From Gammaproteobacteria bacterium (GTDB lineage: Bacteria > Pseudomonadota > Gammaproteobacteria > Eutrophobiales > Eutrophobiaceae): DNA of 34,231 bases. The stretch is taken from positions 1-34,231 of the forward strand of contig SCUJ01000002.1 of the NCBI GenBank assembly GCA_004297165.1, read 5' to 3'. The notes beneath the pieces were generated by a model that worked only from the letters and a program-made list of their open reading frames with translations, did not search any database and had not been told where the DNA came from. Below, piece by piece: positions 26,001 to 33,503 of the stretch. The stretch's first letter is position 1. Every line of letters starts with the position of its first letter. The position numbers were made by a program, and so were the translations under genes.

Positions 26001-26329
26001 CCTCGTTCGATTACAGGTTATTGTCGACCTTTGGCTGGACCAGCGGGTCGTATTCCGTTGGTCTGCGCTGGCAGCATCTGCCCTCGGTGGATACACCGCC
26101 CGGCAGCGCAGCCACCGCACTCGGCATCGAGTCGCACGACCAAGTCGATCTGTTCGGACGCTGGTCATTCCTCGAAAATTATGAGTTGAGATTCGGGATT
26201 GACAACCTGCTCAATGCGGATCCCGAGATCGTGGGTGCGAATGCGACCAACAATGCCTTGGGTTCCACGAACAGTAATTACGATCAGATCGGCCGTCGCT
26301 TCTTCGTCGGCCTGACCGCCAGTTATTGA
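23075..26329 (+). CDS. TonB-dependent outer-membrane receptor
   Basis: This 1084-residue protein has a signal peptide (cleavage near SAQ, residue 31), a TonB-box-like EEVTVTGTR at about 36-44, and a plug domain to about residue 200 with LRGLGLNRNLILVDGRRV and VEVITGGAAAVYGADAIAGVTNFIIK. A long 22-strand barrel follows and ends in a C-terminal aromatic (GLTASY), which is required for outer-membrane insertion. It takes up a scarce ligand using energy from TonB-ExbBD. The plug resembles the large receptors abundant in Xanthomonadales-like and Sphingomonas-like bacteria, which import diverse compounds and not only siderophores. No Fur box is seen upstream, so an iron ligand should not be assumed. 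An excellent SD supports the start. Confidence 0.95.
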   Translation: MYAPCRSRRLTLTLTAVLTAALGVIPQASAQEDEALEEVTVTGTRIVRRDFTSQSPIVTVDTESFENRTSIGIEATLNQMPQFNVAGSQAQNSSAASPFPAADQAPGAATLNLRGLGLNRNLILVDGRRVQPVNLQLVVDLNTIPSSAIQRVEVITGGAAAVYGADAIAGVTNFIIKKDFEGAEFGGQYGVSQEGDGAEKQFSGLIGANFADGRGNVMLGANYSDREIIMGRDRDWVVDGWLDPGTQAGGIGSSNLSQYTASRASFCSVSNCGQPTTPNAPTLYSFPAAANYIIDQNGNVFNASDPLNATRPYTGPLGMDSGFKINPDGTLGYFDPAHTYLQIPLDRYSVFGSASFALTEHINIFTDIRYAETFAKASGFVSGLFNVWSPSVPYDSANDDPDSPTFGQGANDHPVPRALADLLNSRPTPNAPWTYVGGLDYIPNFTTETTSNVYQVIGGFNGDFSFMDRELTWEVYASHGKSTVNARQPEGFPYLPRIQNVFNANQYGENFDISSLPGFFPLAVTGHCTSGLPIFNANGSVDDTPSVSQDCADYIVLRMTNVTTLTQEVIEGNIQGSLYDLPAGELQFALGADYRSENAQFDPDTAFNANQNFPNVIQNIILPVSVDGSTDVKEVYAELAIPVVKDLPYIKSFEVDPGVRWSDYDTTGGSETYKVLGDLAVNDWVRFRGGYQVATRSPNVAELFTPKGGSQIQGTGGTTTPDSCGNIPGITPSWGNIPGNPNRENVQILCDYLMERDGAPGDVAGDFFDPALPSGTPNSADDYRYNVFGATFAFPFTIAVTEGNPGLETETAETFTAGLILNSPIDHPLLERFTLSADYYIIDVVNAIGTPNHNSVYQQCLDAQYNSLVGSAPGSVSGPAMAANNPFCALIEREWTPGLGWGAARRFKARTINQGGIETQGIDMQLDWGAELADLGIEFIPGSFSVNVLASYLDLYAESPFPGASFVDYTGTSFNSSFDYRLLSTFGWTSGSYSVGLRWQHLPSVDTPPGSAATALGIESHDQVDLFGRWSFLENYELRFGIDNLLNADPEIVGANATNNALGSTNSNYDQIGRRFFVGLTASY

Positions 26330-26352
26330 TCGGCTAACTGCATAAAACGAAA

Positions 26353-26379
26353 AAGCCGGGCTTTTGCCCGGCTTTTTTT
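26353..26379. terminator. Bidirectional terminator between the receptor and feoB genes
   Basis: AAGCCGGGC and GCCCGGCTT form a perfect 9-bp stem with a TTTT loop. A T-tract follows on the plus strand and a run of five T on the minus strand. It lies 23 bases after the receptor stop and 18 bases beyond the feoB stop, so it can serve both convergent genes. Confidence 0.92.
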
Positions 26380-26397
26380 ATGTCCCGTCTTTAATTT

Positions 26398-28242
26398 TCA
26401 CGAGACAATCCATCCCGTCAGTTGATAACCAATCCAGGCCACACCATAGGCGAGGATTCCATACCCAACGAACAACTGCGCCGGCAGGCGCAGGGAGCCG
26501 CTTTCCTTGGCCAGGATGGTGAGCGTGGAAACGCATTGCAGGGCCAACGCGAAGAGGATGAGACACGCCACGCCTGAGGCGGGACTGAGACCGCTGGCCT
26601 GTATCTTCTCCGCGAGCGAACTGATGTGTTCATCGGCCGCCTCGATCCCGTAAAGCGCACCCAGGGTGCCGACGAAGACCTCCCGTGCTAGAAAAGAACT
26701 CAGGACCGCAACCCCGTATTTCCAGTCCAGGCCCAACGGCGCGAACAGCGGCTCGATGAACCGGCCCATGGTCCCGAGCCAGGATGCGCCAAGGTCTGCG
26801 CCGCGATTGGGGAAATACGCCAGGAACCATACGGCAATCGTCACCGTACAGATGATGGCGCCGGCGCGGGTGACGAAATGCTTCGAGCGATTCCAGGAAT
26901 TACGCAACAGCGGTTTCCAGGATGGCAGGCGATAGGGCGGCATCTCCAGAACGAAGGGCATGTCATGCCGCATCCCCGGCGTGGTCCTCGATATCAGCGC
27001 GGTCACGATCAATCCCATGAACATCCCGAAGAAATACATCAAAAACATCGCGAGCCCCTGCGAACCCACCAGTCCACCCAGGGCGTAATTCGCCGGGATG
27101 AATGCGGCGATTAGCAGCGTATAGACCGGTAGCCGCGCCGAACACGGCATCAGGGGGATCGCCATGTACGTCAACCAGCGTTTGCGCGGGGAATCCACGG
27201 TGCGCGCGGCATAGATCGCCGGGATCGCGCAGGCGATTCCCGCCAGCATGGGGATGAAGCTCTTGCCGGTCAGCCCGAAATAGCGCAATGGTTTGTGGCA
27301 GATCACCGCCGCCCTGGCGAGATAGCCCGAGTCCTCCAGGATCCCTACCACGAGCGTCAAGACGAAGATCTGTGGCACAAAGACCAGAAATGCGCCAATC
27401 CCCTCGAACAACGCATCTTTCACAAAGTCATGCAGGATGCCCTCGCCGAGGAGTGGCAGGATCAGCCGGGCAATCAAACCGATCCCCGCCTCCACCGCAT
27501 CCATCACGGGCGCAGCCCAGGTGAATATCGATTGGAACAGGAGATACATGATCGCCAAAAATGCCAGACCGCCGGTCCAGGTATTGAGGAAGAAGGCATC
27601 GAGCCGGGACTGCGATCGGATCAGGAGATCGCCGCTCGGTCCGTATTGATGGGCCAGTTGATGTGCCAGGGTCCGCAGATCGAGATCGCCCATGTGGATG
27701 AGATCCGGCCGGTCCATCACTTCTGCCTTATTCTGACCATCGCCTACCATTGCGGTCAGGTTGGCAATCCCGTCGCCGGTTCGGGCCGACAACAACAACA
27801 CCGGGACCCCCAACGAGCGCGAGAGACCTTCGCAATTCAGTTTCATGTCGTGGCGTTGCAAGACATCCTTCATGTTCGCGACGAGCACCATGCGCTTGCC
27901 GGTCTTCTGGCACTCGCGATAGACCTGCAAGGCAAAATGCAGTCCCTTTTCGAGCCGCGTTGAATCCAGGATACAGATAACAGCAGTCAGATGTTCCTTG
28001 AGCAGGGCATCCTTGAAGGCGCGAATGGCGACCCGCTCCTCTTCCGAGATGGAATGCAACGAGTAGATGCCTGGATAGTCCACCAGGCTTACGTCCGGGC
28101 AGGCAATCACGGGCCCGGAGCTGATATCCACGGTGATGCCGGGGAAGTTTGCCACCTTCTGGTTCAATCCCGTCATCTGGTTGAACAACAGGCTCTTGCC
28201 TGAATTGGGCGTGCCAACAAGGAGGGCTTCCCGCATGCTCAT
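26398..28242 (-). CDS. feoB: Ferrous iron transporter FeoB (short form)
   Basis: This protein has 614 residues. The N-terminal G domain has G1 GTPNSGKS (10-17), G2 region NFPGITVD, G3 DYPG (55-58) and G4 NMKD (123-126). The GDI-like helical linker is short, and membrane helices start near residue 215. The core motifs GIACAIPAIYAARTV and PCSARLPVYTLL correspond to the Fe(II)-path motifs of FeoB. The length is about 150 below the usual 750-770, mostly from the reduced linker and C-terminus. It imports Fe(II) across the inner membrane. Its ATG overlaps the feoA stop in an ATGA, so the two are translationally coupled. No feoC follows. Confidence 0.95.
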   Translation of the reverse strand: MSMREALLVGTPNSGKSLLFNQMTGLNQKVANFPGITVDISSGPVIACPDVSLVDYPGIYSLHSISEEERVAIRAFKDALLKEHLTAVICILDSTRLEKGLHFALQVYRECQKTGKRMVLVANMKDVLQRHDMKLNCEGLSRSLGVPVLLLSARTGDGIANLTAMVGDGQNKAEVMDRPDLIHMGDLDLRTLAHQLAHQYGPSGDLLIRSQSRLDAFFLNTWTGGLAFLAIMYLLFQSIFTWAAPVMDAVEAGIGLIARLILPLLGEGILHDFVKDALFEGIGAFLVFVPQIFVLTLVVGILEDSGYLARAAVICHKPLRYFGLTGKSFIPMLAGIACAIPAIYAARTVDSPRKRWLTYMAIPLMPCSARLPVYTLLIAAFIPANYALGGLVGSQGLAMFLMYFFGMFMGLIVTALISRTTPGMRHDMPFVLEMPPYRLPSWKPLLRNSWNRSKHFVTRAGAIICTVTIAVWFLAYFPNRGADLGASWLGTMGRFIEPLFAPLGLDWKYGVAVLSSFLAREVFVGTLGALYGIEAADEHISSLAEKIQASGLSPASGVACLILFALALQCVSTLTILAKESGSLRLPAQLFVGYGILAYGVAWIGYQLTGWIVS

Positions 28243-28547
28243 GCCGCCTCAGAGATGTGGATCAACGCGGCAACGTCATCGTCCAGCGAATACACAGTAT
28301 TGTGCACCCGGTAGAGACGCGGGGCGCCGAGTTGGGGTGTATACAGACAGGTCACGACCTCGCCGGGGTGGAATCCCAGTTCCATCAACCGCACGCGATA
28401 AACCTCATCCAGATCGCCGTGGAAGCTCCGGATGAGGCAACGCTCATTACGGGCCAGATCCCAAAGGGTTTTTTCCGGTTTTACCGGTTCGTTGGCGACG
28501 GGACTTCGCATCGGGGCGTACTGGATCCTGTATTGACGAACAGCCAT
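28239..28547 (-). CDS. feoA: Ferrous iron transport protein FeoA
   Basis: This 102-residue protein has a FeoA SH3-like domain from about residue 27: TLWDLARNERCLIRSF, then YRVRLMELGFHPGEVVTCLY, ending with VYSLDDDVAALIHI. FeoA binds and modulates FeoB in the cytosol. The N-terminal extension of about 25 residues may be shorter if translation starts at the ATG at 28511; neither start has a clear SD. The inverted repeat CCATCC-AC-GGATGG (28544-28557) covers the first start codon and could mask it in the mRNA. Confidence 0.93.
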   Translation of the reverse strand: MAVRQYRIQYAPMRSPVANEPVKPEKTLWDLARNERCLIRSFHGDLDEVYRVRLMELGFHPGEVVTCLYTPQLGAPRLYRVHNTVYSLDDDVAALIHISEAA

Positions 28548-28618
28548 CCACGGATGGATTGATGGATAACCCCGATCGGCCTGTCCCTGCTGCCATTAAG
28601 GTTATCCAGGTGAAGTGG

Positions 28619-28647
28619 ATTATAAACTGAACCCGTTTATTTATAAA
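28619..28647 (-). promoter_or_regulatory. feoAB promoter
   Basis: On the minus strand a perfect -10 TATAAT (28624-28619) and a -35-like TTTATA (28647-28642) are spaced by 17 bases, giving a leader of about 65 bases before feoA. Confidence 0.65.
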
Positions 28648-28662
28648 TAAGATTAATTCTCA
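28648..28662 (-). promoter_or_regulatory. Fur box upstream of feoAB
   Basis: The 15-base site TAAGATTAATTCTCA (plus strand) matches the 7-1-7 Fur core TGATAAT-N-ATTATCA at 10 of 14 positions and abuts the -35 element. Iron-bound Fur would repress feoAB from here, as in many gammaproteobacteria. Binding is inferred. Confidence 0.55.
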
Positions 28663-28691
28663 TTTAATCAAGCCCCTTTACCCACCAGCCT

Positions 28692-30848
28692 TTAGCTCTT
28701 GCCTATGATGAACCTCGCATCGACCGCGACGCTGCGATCCTCGTAAGGGAAGAAGGGATTCAGATCGACCTGCTGGATCTCCGGGTGATCAATAAAGATC
28801 CGACCAAGGGACACCAGTGCCTTGGCGATGGATGGGACATGCATCGGTTTCTGTCCGCGGGCCCCGGCCAGCAGCGCCGGAGGGAGGGTCTGTACTATCA
28901 GATCCGTCGCATCTTCAAGGTCCAGGGGAGCGATGCGAAAACCCACCTTCTTCAGGATCTCGATATAGATCCCGCCCATCCCGGCCATGATCACCGGGCC
29001 GAAGAGCTTGTCCCGCAGGCCGCCGACCACCAGTTCCGTGGCCGAGGGCATCATCTTTTGCACCAGCACCTTCGGGGAAGTAATGAGCGGGGCCGCCTTG
29101 TGTACGTTGTCCACAAGCCGCTGATAGGCCGCATTGAGGTCTTCGTCCGAACGGATCCCCAGCATCACGCCGCCGATGTCCGTCTTGTGCAGGATCTCCG
29201 CCGACACCACCTTGAGCACAACGGGATAACCCATCGCCTTCGCGGCCGCGAGCGCTGTGGCGCGTGTCGCGACCAGTTCATAAGGCGGCACGTCGATGTC
29301 GTATTGCGCGCAGATCTCATAGGCCTCGGGTTCGAGCAGGCTCACGCGCCCCTCCGCCAGAGCCTTGTCAATCAGTTTGGCCGCGGGTCCGCTGGGCCGT
29401 CCGGCCTGTTTTCCCGTCTTCGCCCGTGTCGCCGCCATGTGGCGGCTCTCGCACGCCAGGGCAAGATTGCCCGCAACCCGCGCGCCAAGGTCAGGATAAT
29501 CGATCGTCGGCAGACTGCGCGCCTCGAGTCCGCTGCGCAGGACCTCGGCGAAATCGCCAAAGGTCACAATATTCAGCAACGGCTTTCTGCTTTCTCCTTG
29601 CGCTTCCCAGGCAGTGGCGATTTCCTCGGCGAGCAGCTTTTGATCCAGGAACGCGCTGGGCGCGAGGATCTGGATCACCATGTCGACGCCAGGATCGGCG
29701 AACATGAGTTTCAGGACCTCGTGATGCATCCGCTCGGAATGCGCGGCGGTGAGATCGAGATATCCGGGCGGATTCCCCAGATTGGCCGCGGGCGAGATGA
29801 TCTGCCGCAGGGCAGCGGTCGTCGCCTCCGAGAATTTCGCCATCTCGATAGATGGCGTCGAGGCGATCTCGTCGATGCAGATCGTCCCCGGTCCGCCCAT
29901 GTGGGTCAGAACGCAGACACGATTGCCTTTTGGCACTGGCTGCTTGGCGAAGGCGCGCAGGGTATCGTAGAACTCGGCAACGCTGCGCGCACGGATCACG
30001 CCCGCCTGCCGGAAGGCCCCGTCATAAATGGCGTCGGCGCCAGCGACGGCGCCCGTGTGAGACAGTGCGGCCGTGGATCCCATCTCGCTGCGCCCGCTCT
30101 TCAGGATCACCATCGGTTTCACGGCGGTAACTTCCCGCGCCACCTTGAAGAAGGATGCCGCGTCGGAAAGTCCTTCGAGATAGATGCCGATCACCCGCGT
30201 GGTGGGATCGTCTTTCCAGTATTCCAGGAGTTCGTGCATCTGCACGTCGGACATGTTGCCGATTGAGACATATTTATTAAGCCCGATGAGCCCGGTCATG
30301 CCGGACCACATCAACAGCGAATTGCCGAAGGCCCCGCTCTGGGTCAGTACGCTGACGCCTCCCGAGGGGTAGCTGCCGATATCGAAATTGGTGTTGAAAC
30401 CGCTCACCGTGTCCATCACGCCGAGGCAGTTGGGTCCAATCAGGCGGATCCCGGCCCCGCGCAGCGTGCCCACCAGGTCCTTCTCGCGTTGCACTGCCTC
30501 CTCGGTGTGCAACTCGCTGAAGCCCGCCGACATGCAAACCACCACCTGGATGTCGTTGTCCCGCGCCCGCTTCTCCGCGATATCCTTCGCGACCCGCACG
30601 GACAACTCGGCCGCCACCAGCAGCACGCAGGCCTCCACCGGCTCCTTGATCTCCAGCACGCTCTTGTAGCAAGGCAGATCCAGGATGTGGCTTTCGCGCG
30701 GGTTGATGGGATAGATCTTCCCCTTGAACCCGAGCGAGATCATGTTCTTCAGCGCGGTGTAACCGGGTTTCTTCGGGTCGGACGAGGCCCCCACGACGGC
30801 GACGCTTTTGGGCCTGAAAAAAACCTCCAGTTGAGAGACGGCTCCCAT
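28692..30848 (-). CDS. ADP-forming acyl-CoA synthetase (acetate-CoA ligase family)
   Basis: This 718-residue protein has the fused layout of NDP-forming acyl-CoA synthetases. A CoA-binding Rossmann domain comes first (VAVVGASSDPKKPGYTAL). Succinyl-CoA ligase-like domains follow, with GPNCLG (138-143) and the phospho-His loop SHTGAVAGADAIY (H264). An ATP-grasp domain starts at about residue 495 (LLEPEAYEICAQYDIDVPPYE). It interconverts an acyl-CoA plus ADP and phosphate with the free acid, CoA and ATP. The substrate acid is unknown. A perfect AGGAGGA SD lies before the ATG. It is separate from feoAB and probably monocistronic. Confidence 0.92.
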   Translation of the reverse strand: MGAVSQLEVFFRPKSVAVVGASSDPKKPGYTALKNMISLGFKGKIYPINPRESHILDLPCYKSVLEIKEPVEACVLLVAAELSVRVAKDIAEKRARDNDIQVVVCMSAGFSELHTEEAVQREKDLVGTLRGAGIRLIGPNCLGVMDTVSGFNTNFDIGSYPSGGVSVLTQSGAFGNSLLMWSGMTGLIGLNKYVSIGNMSDVQMHELLEYWKDDPTTRVIGIYLEGLSDAASFFKVAREVTAVKPMVILKSGRSEMGSTAALSHTGAVAGADAIYDGAFRQAGVIRARSVAEFYDTLRAFAKQPVPKGNRVCVLTHMGGPGTICIDEIASTPSIEMAKFSEATTAALRQIISPAANLGNPPGYLDLTAAHSERMHHEVLKLMFADPGVDMVIQILAPSAFLDQKLLAEEIATAWEAQGESRKPLLNIVTFGDFAEVLRSGLEARSLPTIDYPDLGARVAGNLALACESRHMAATRAKTGKQAGRPSGPAAKLIDKALAEGRVSLLEPEAYEICAQYDIDVPPYELVATRATALAAAKAMGYPVVLKVVSAEILHKTDIGGVMLGIRSDEDLNAAYQRLVDNVHKAAPLITSPKVLVQKMMPSATELVVGGLRDKLFGPVIMAGMGGIYIEILKKVGFRIAPLDLEDATDLIVQTLPPALLAGARGQKPMHVPSIAKALVSLGRIFIDHPEIQQVDLNPFFPYEDRSVAVDARFIIGKS

Positions 30849-31022
30849 GAATTTCCTCCTGTGACGGAAAGGCTGAACGGACTCGGACGCGCTGACTTGA
30901 AACGGATGGCAATCCGGGGGCGAGGCGTTTCGAGGTTGTTATTGCAGGGGCAGGAGAATATACGATCTCCCCTGTGAGATCCATGTCCCGGACCAGGGAC
31001 CAAGCACTGATTTATCGTCTAT

Positions 31023-31060
31023 AAAAACCGGGACACCGCCGTCGCCGACGCTGTCCCGGT
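31023..31060 (-). terminator. Terminator after the Pro/Gly-rich secreted protein gene
   Basis: On the minus strand ACCGGGACA and TGTCCCGGT form a perfect 9-bp stem with a 16-base loop, followed by five T residues counting the last paired base. Confidence 0.85.
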
Positions 31061-31097
31061 AATGTTATTTCAGGAAACTTGCATGACTGGCGCTACA

Positions 31098-31562
31098 TCA
31101 CTGGGCGCGCACCGCGGACCAGGTCGGCGGAGCCATTCCTCCACCCGGTCCTCCTGGACCTCCTGCGCCCCCGCCGGGTCCTCCCGGACCGCCAGCACCT
31201 GCGCCCGGTCCGCCACCACCAGGGCCGCCGGGCCCACCGGGACCGCCGCCTGGAGGACCACCGGCCATCGCCATCGTGCCGTCGATCTTTCCATCCGCGA
31301 GCTTGCCGGTGTAATTCAGGGTCATTTCGCCCATCTGAGTCGTGCGAACCACCGGAAAGGTGACCGTATCGCCTTCGACCTTGAACGCGGTCTCCTTGCC
31401 ATCGAAGGTCCCTTTACCGTCCGCGTTGATCACCATCTGCGCGGTCCGTTCACCCATCGGCGACTTGATCGTCACGTTCCAGGTCCCGGCGAAATCCTCC
31501 GCCCAGGCAGTATTCGCCAACAACATGAGCGCCATGATCCGCAGCGCATACATTCTTTTCAT
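31098..31562 (-). CDS. Secreted protein with small beta domain and Pro/Gly-rich tail
   Basis: This 154-residue protein starts with a signal peptide (MKRMYALRIMALMLLANTAWA, cleavage at about residue 21/22). A small domain of about 75 residues follows, with repeating beta strands such as FAGTWNVTIKSPMGER, AQMVINADGKGTF and LADGKIDGTMAMA. Then come 42 residues almost wholly of Gly and Pro (31137-31262), and a short end APPTWSAVRAQ. The start at 31562 has a GGGAGGAT SD. Function is unknown; the strand-rich domain suggests extracellular ligand binding, and the tail is a flexible or collagen-like spacer. The 250 bases upstream hold no gene; they carry the hipBA control region at their far end. Confidence 0.75.
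   Translation of the reverse strand: MKRMYALRIMALMLLANTAWAEDFAGTWNVTIKSPMGERTAQMVINADGKGTFDGKETAFKVEGDTVTFPVVRTTQMGEMTLNYTGKLADGKIDGTMAMAGGPPGGGPGGPGGPGGGGPGAGAGGPGGPGGGAGGPGGPGGGMAPPTWSAVRAQ
31137..31262 (-). repeat. In-frame PGG/GPG low-complexity repeat
   Basis: Forty-two codons encode only Gly, Pro and Ala in imperfect units GGPGGPGG. Because the coding strand is G-rich, it may also form unusual DNA or RNA structure, and its length may vary between strains by slippage. Confidence 0.85.
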
Positions 31563-31773
31563 TGTCTTGATCCTCCCATTTGGAAATTCGAGATGTGTTG
31601 CAGAACCGAATCCCGCCGTCTCAGTTTCAGATTTGATTTTCCTCGAGACTCTCAGCCCTACTCTAACAATGAACCAAGTCTTGATTATGGACAAATGAAG
31701 GAATTTGCCCACAGGCACGCCCATGTCCGGCATCACACCTTATGTTTATCTTGATTTTATTCGCACGCGGTAT

Positions 31774-31789
31774 ATGCTCTTAACAGCAT
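31774..31789 (+). promoter_or_regulatory. Candidate HipB operator
   Basis: ATGCT-CTTAAC-AGCAT is a 16-base near-palindrome (14 of 16 symmetric) lying 26 bases before hipB. HipB dimers bind palindromes before their own operon, so autoregulation here is plausible. No clear sigma70 promoter was assigned. Confidence 0.4.
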
Positions 31790-31814
31790 TTAATAATTGA
31801 TAACAGGCTCTTGA

Positions 31815-32162
31815 ATGTATATGACAGCCCGGAATCCCTTGACGACCGCCCCTCCTTATCCTGTTGAGCAGGCAATGAAAACCTTGGGCGCCAACTTGCG
31901 GACGGCCCGCCTGCGCCGCAATCTCACGATTCAGGAGGTTGCCGGGAAGATCGGCACGGGTCTGCGCGCGGTTGCCGACGCGGAAAAGGGCAAAGCCACG
32001 ACTGGCATCGCGATCTATGCCGCCCTCCTCTGGGTCTACGGTCTGCTGGAGGATTTTACCCAACTCGCAGATCCGGCCAGCGACGAGGCGGGACTCGCCC
32101 TCATGCACGAAGGGGCACGGGAGCGTGCGCACCGGAAGGATGAGATCGACAATGAGTTTTAA
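31815..32162 (+). CDS. hipB: HipB-like antitoxin and repressor
   Basis: This 115-residue protein has an XRE-type helix-turn-helix at about residues 25-80, with LGANLRTARLRRNLTIQEVAGKIGTGLRAVADAEKG, then an acidic helical tail. It would repress hipBA and neutralise HipA. In-frame ATGs at 31821 and 31875 are alternatives, and no SD decides between them. The end overlaps the hipA start by 11 bases, which indicates translational coupling. Confidence 0.88.
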   Translation: MYMTARNPLTTAPPYPVEQAMKTLGANLRTARLRRNLTIQEVAGKIGTGLRAVADAEKGKATTGIAIYAALLWVYGLLEDFTQLADPASDEAGLALMHEGARERAHRKDEIDNEF

Positions 32163-33444
32163 GAAAGGCCAGAGCGAGTGTTTCGTATACATCACATTGC
32201 CGGGAAGGACAGCGCCGGTGACTGCGGGAAAATTCGTCATCTCGATCAGCCCTTCCGGTCTTGCCACTGGCAGGTTCCGGTACGGTAAAAGCTATCTTGC
32301 CCGAGAGGCCAAGGTCCCGCTCGACCCGGTCGAACTCGTGCTATCGGATCGCACCTACAGCACTACGGCCCTGCGGGGCGTCTTCGGCGCGTTGCGGGAC
32401 GCGAGTCCCGACTACTGGGGCCGCTGCGTCATCGATCGCCAGACGGACATCGCCGGGCTCGGCGAGATGGATTATCTGCTCCATTCCCCCGATGATCGCG
32501 CCGGCGCGCTGGGATTCGGAATCGACCTGGAACCGCTTGTACCGAAGCATCATTTCAATCCGATTATCAATCTTGCCAGGCTCCAGACCATCGCCGATGC
32601 GATCATCAATAACGAATCCATCCCGGACGATGCCGCGACCGCACAGGTCGATGAACTCATGCTCCTAGGCACCTCCATGGGCGGGGCGCGGCCCAAGGCA
32701 GTCGTGGAGGATGGCGACGGCCTTTGGCTGGCCAAATTCAATCGGCCGGACGATCGCTGGAATCAGGCGCGCGTGGAACACGCGATGCTGACACTGGCCC
32801 GGGAATGCGACATCCGCGCTGCAACCTCCAGGATTGTCGAGGTTGCCGGACGGGATGTGCTGCTGGTCAAGCGCTTCGATCGGGAAAAAACGGAGGCAGG
32901 CTACCTGAGACACCGCATGGTAAGCGGGCTGACACTGCTGCGCGCCGATGATGCCCAGCATGATCGCGGTAAATGGTCCTATCCCCTCCTGGTAGAAGAA
33001 TTACGGCGCGTCTCCGCCGAGCCGAGGGAAGATGCACGGGAACTCTTCTCCCGCATGTGTTTCAACGCGATGATCTCGAACTCGGATGATCATCCACGCA
33101 ATCATGCCCTGATCGCCCCGGCGGAGCGCTGGCATCTGGCCCCGGCCTATGACCTGACGCCGTCGACCCCAATCAGCACCGAGCGGCGGGACCTGGCCCT
33201 CGTCTGCGGGGACGCGGGACGTTATGCGAACGCCGAAAATCTTCTGTCCCAGTGCGCCCGTTTTCTCCTCACGGAAGATGAAGCCCGCGCCAGATTGAAC
33301 GCCCTGCGCGAATGCATCGAAAACCGCTGGTACACCACAGCCCGCTCCGCAGGCGTATCGGAGGCGGACTGCGAAAAGATCCGCAGCGCGTTTTTGTATG
33401 AGGGTTTTTTCTACGATAACGAAAGAGTAAGTAAAAATTCTTAA
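32152..33444 (+). CDS. hipA: HipA-family Ser/Thr kinase toxin
   Basis: This 430-residue protein has the HipA layout. An N-terminal subdomain (about 10-130) is followed by the ATP-side loop GTSMGGARPK (173-182), LWLAKF with K195, the catalytic motif SDDHPRNH (D312, H314, N317), and AYDLTPS with the metal-binding D334. In E. coli HipA phosphorylates glutamyl-tRNA synthetase and causes growth arrest and persistence; other HipA proteins target other synthetases. All catalytic residues are present. The ATG at 32152 lies within the end of hipB, and the frame open from 31939 is antitoxin sequence in another frame. It ends 14 bases before the tRNA fragment, at the island edge. Confidence 0.92.
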   Translation: MSFKKGQSECFVYITLPGRTAPVTAGKFVISISPSGLATGRFRYGKSYLAREAKVPLDPVELVLSDRTYSTTALRGVFGALRDASPDYWGRCVIDRQTDIAGLGEMDYLLHSPDDRAGALGFGIDLEPLVPKHHFNPIINLARLQTIADAIINNESIPDDAATAQVDELMLLGTSMGGARPKAVVEDGDGLWLAKFNRPDDRWNQARVEHAMLTLARECDIRAATSRIVEVAGRDVLLVKRFDREKTEAGYLRHRMVSGLTLLRADDAQHDRGKWSYPLLVEELRRVSAEPREDARELFSRMCFNAMISNSDDHPRNHALIAPAERWHLAPAYDLTPSTPISTERRDLALVCGDAGRYANAENLLSQCARFLLTEDEARARLNALRECIENRWYTTARSAGVSEADCEKIRSAFLYEGFFYDNERVSKNS

Positions 33445-33458
33445 CTCATTGCTTTAAT

Positions 33459-33503
33459 TGGCGCTCCCGGCAGGGCTCGAACCTGCAACCCTCGGGTTCG
33501 AAG
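33459..33503 (-). other. tRNA 3' fragment (probable attachment site of a genomic island)
   Basis: Reading the minus strand from 33503 gives an anticodon loop CTTCGAA (anticodon TCG, Arg), the 3' anticodon strand, a variable loop, a full T arm GCAGG/CCTGC with loop TTCGAGC, the acceptor 3' strand, a discriminator G and CCA. The expected 5' partners of the anticodon and acceptor stems are absent beyond 33503. Only the 3' 45 bases of a tRNA remain, the usual core of a tyrosine-integrase attachment site. Given the orientation, the island should lie to the right, with an intact tRNA at its far end. Confidence 0.7.

Noticed and set aside
28785-30266. 493-aa plus-strand open frame
   Set aside because: It is antisense to the acyl-CoA synthetase and is His/Arg/Gly-rich.
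31137-31262. Possible tandem DNA repeat or CRISPR-like array
   Set aside because: The periodicity is that of Gly/Pro codons inside a signal-peptide protein. There are no spacers and no cas genes.
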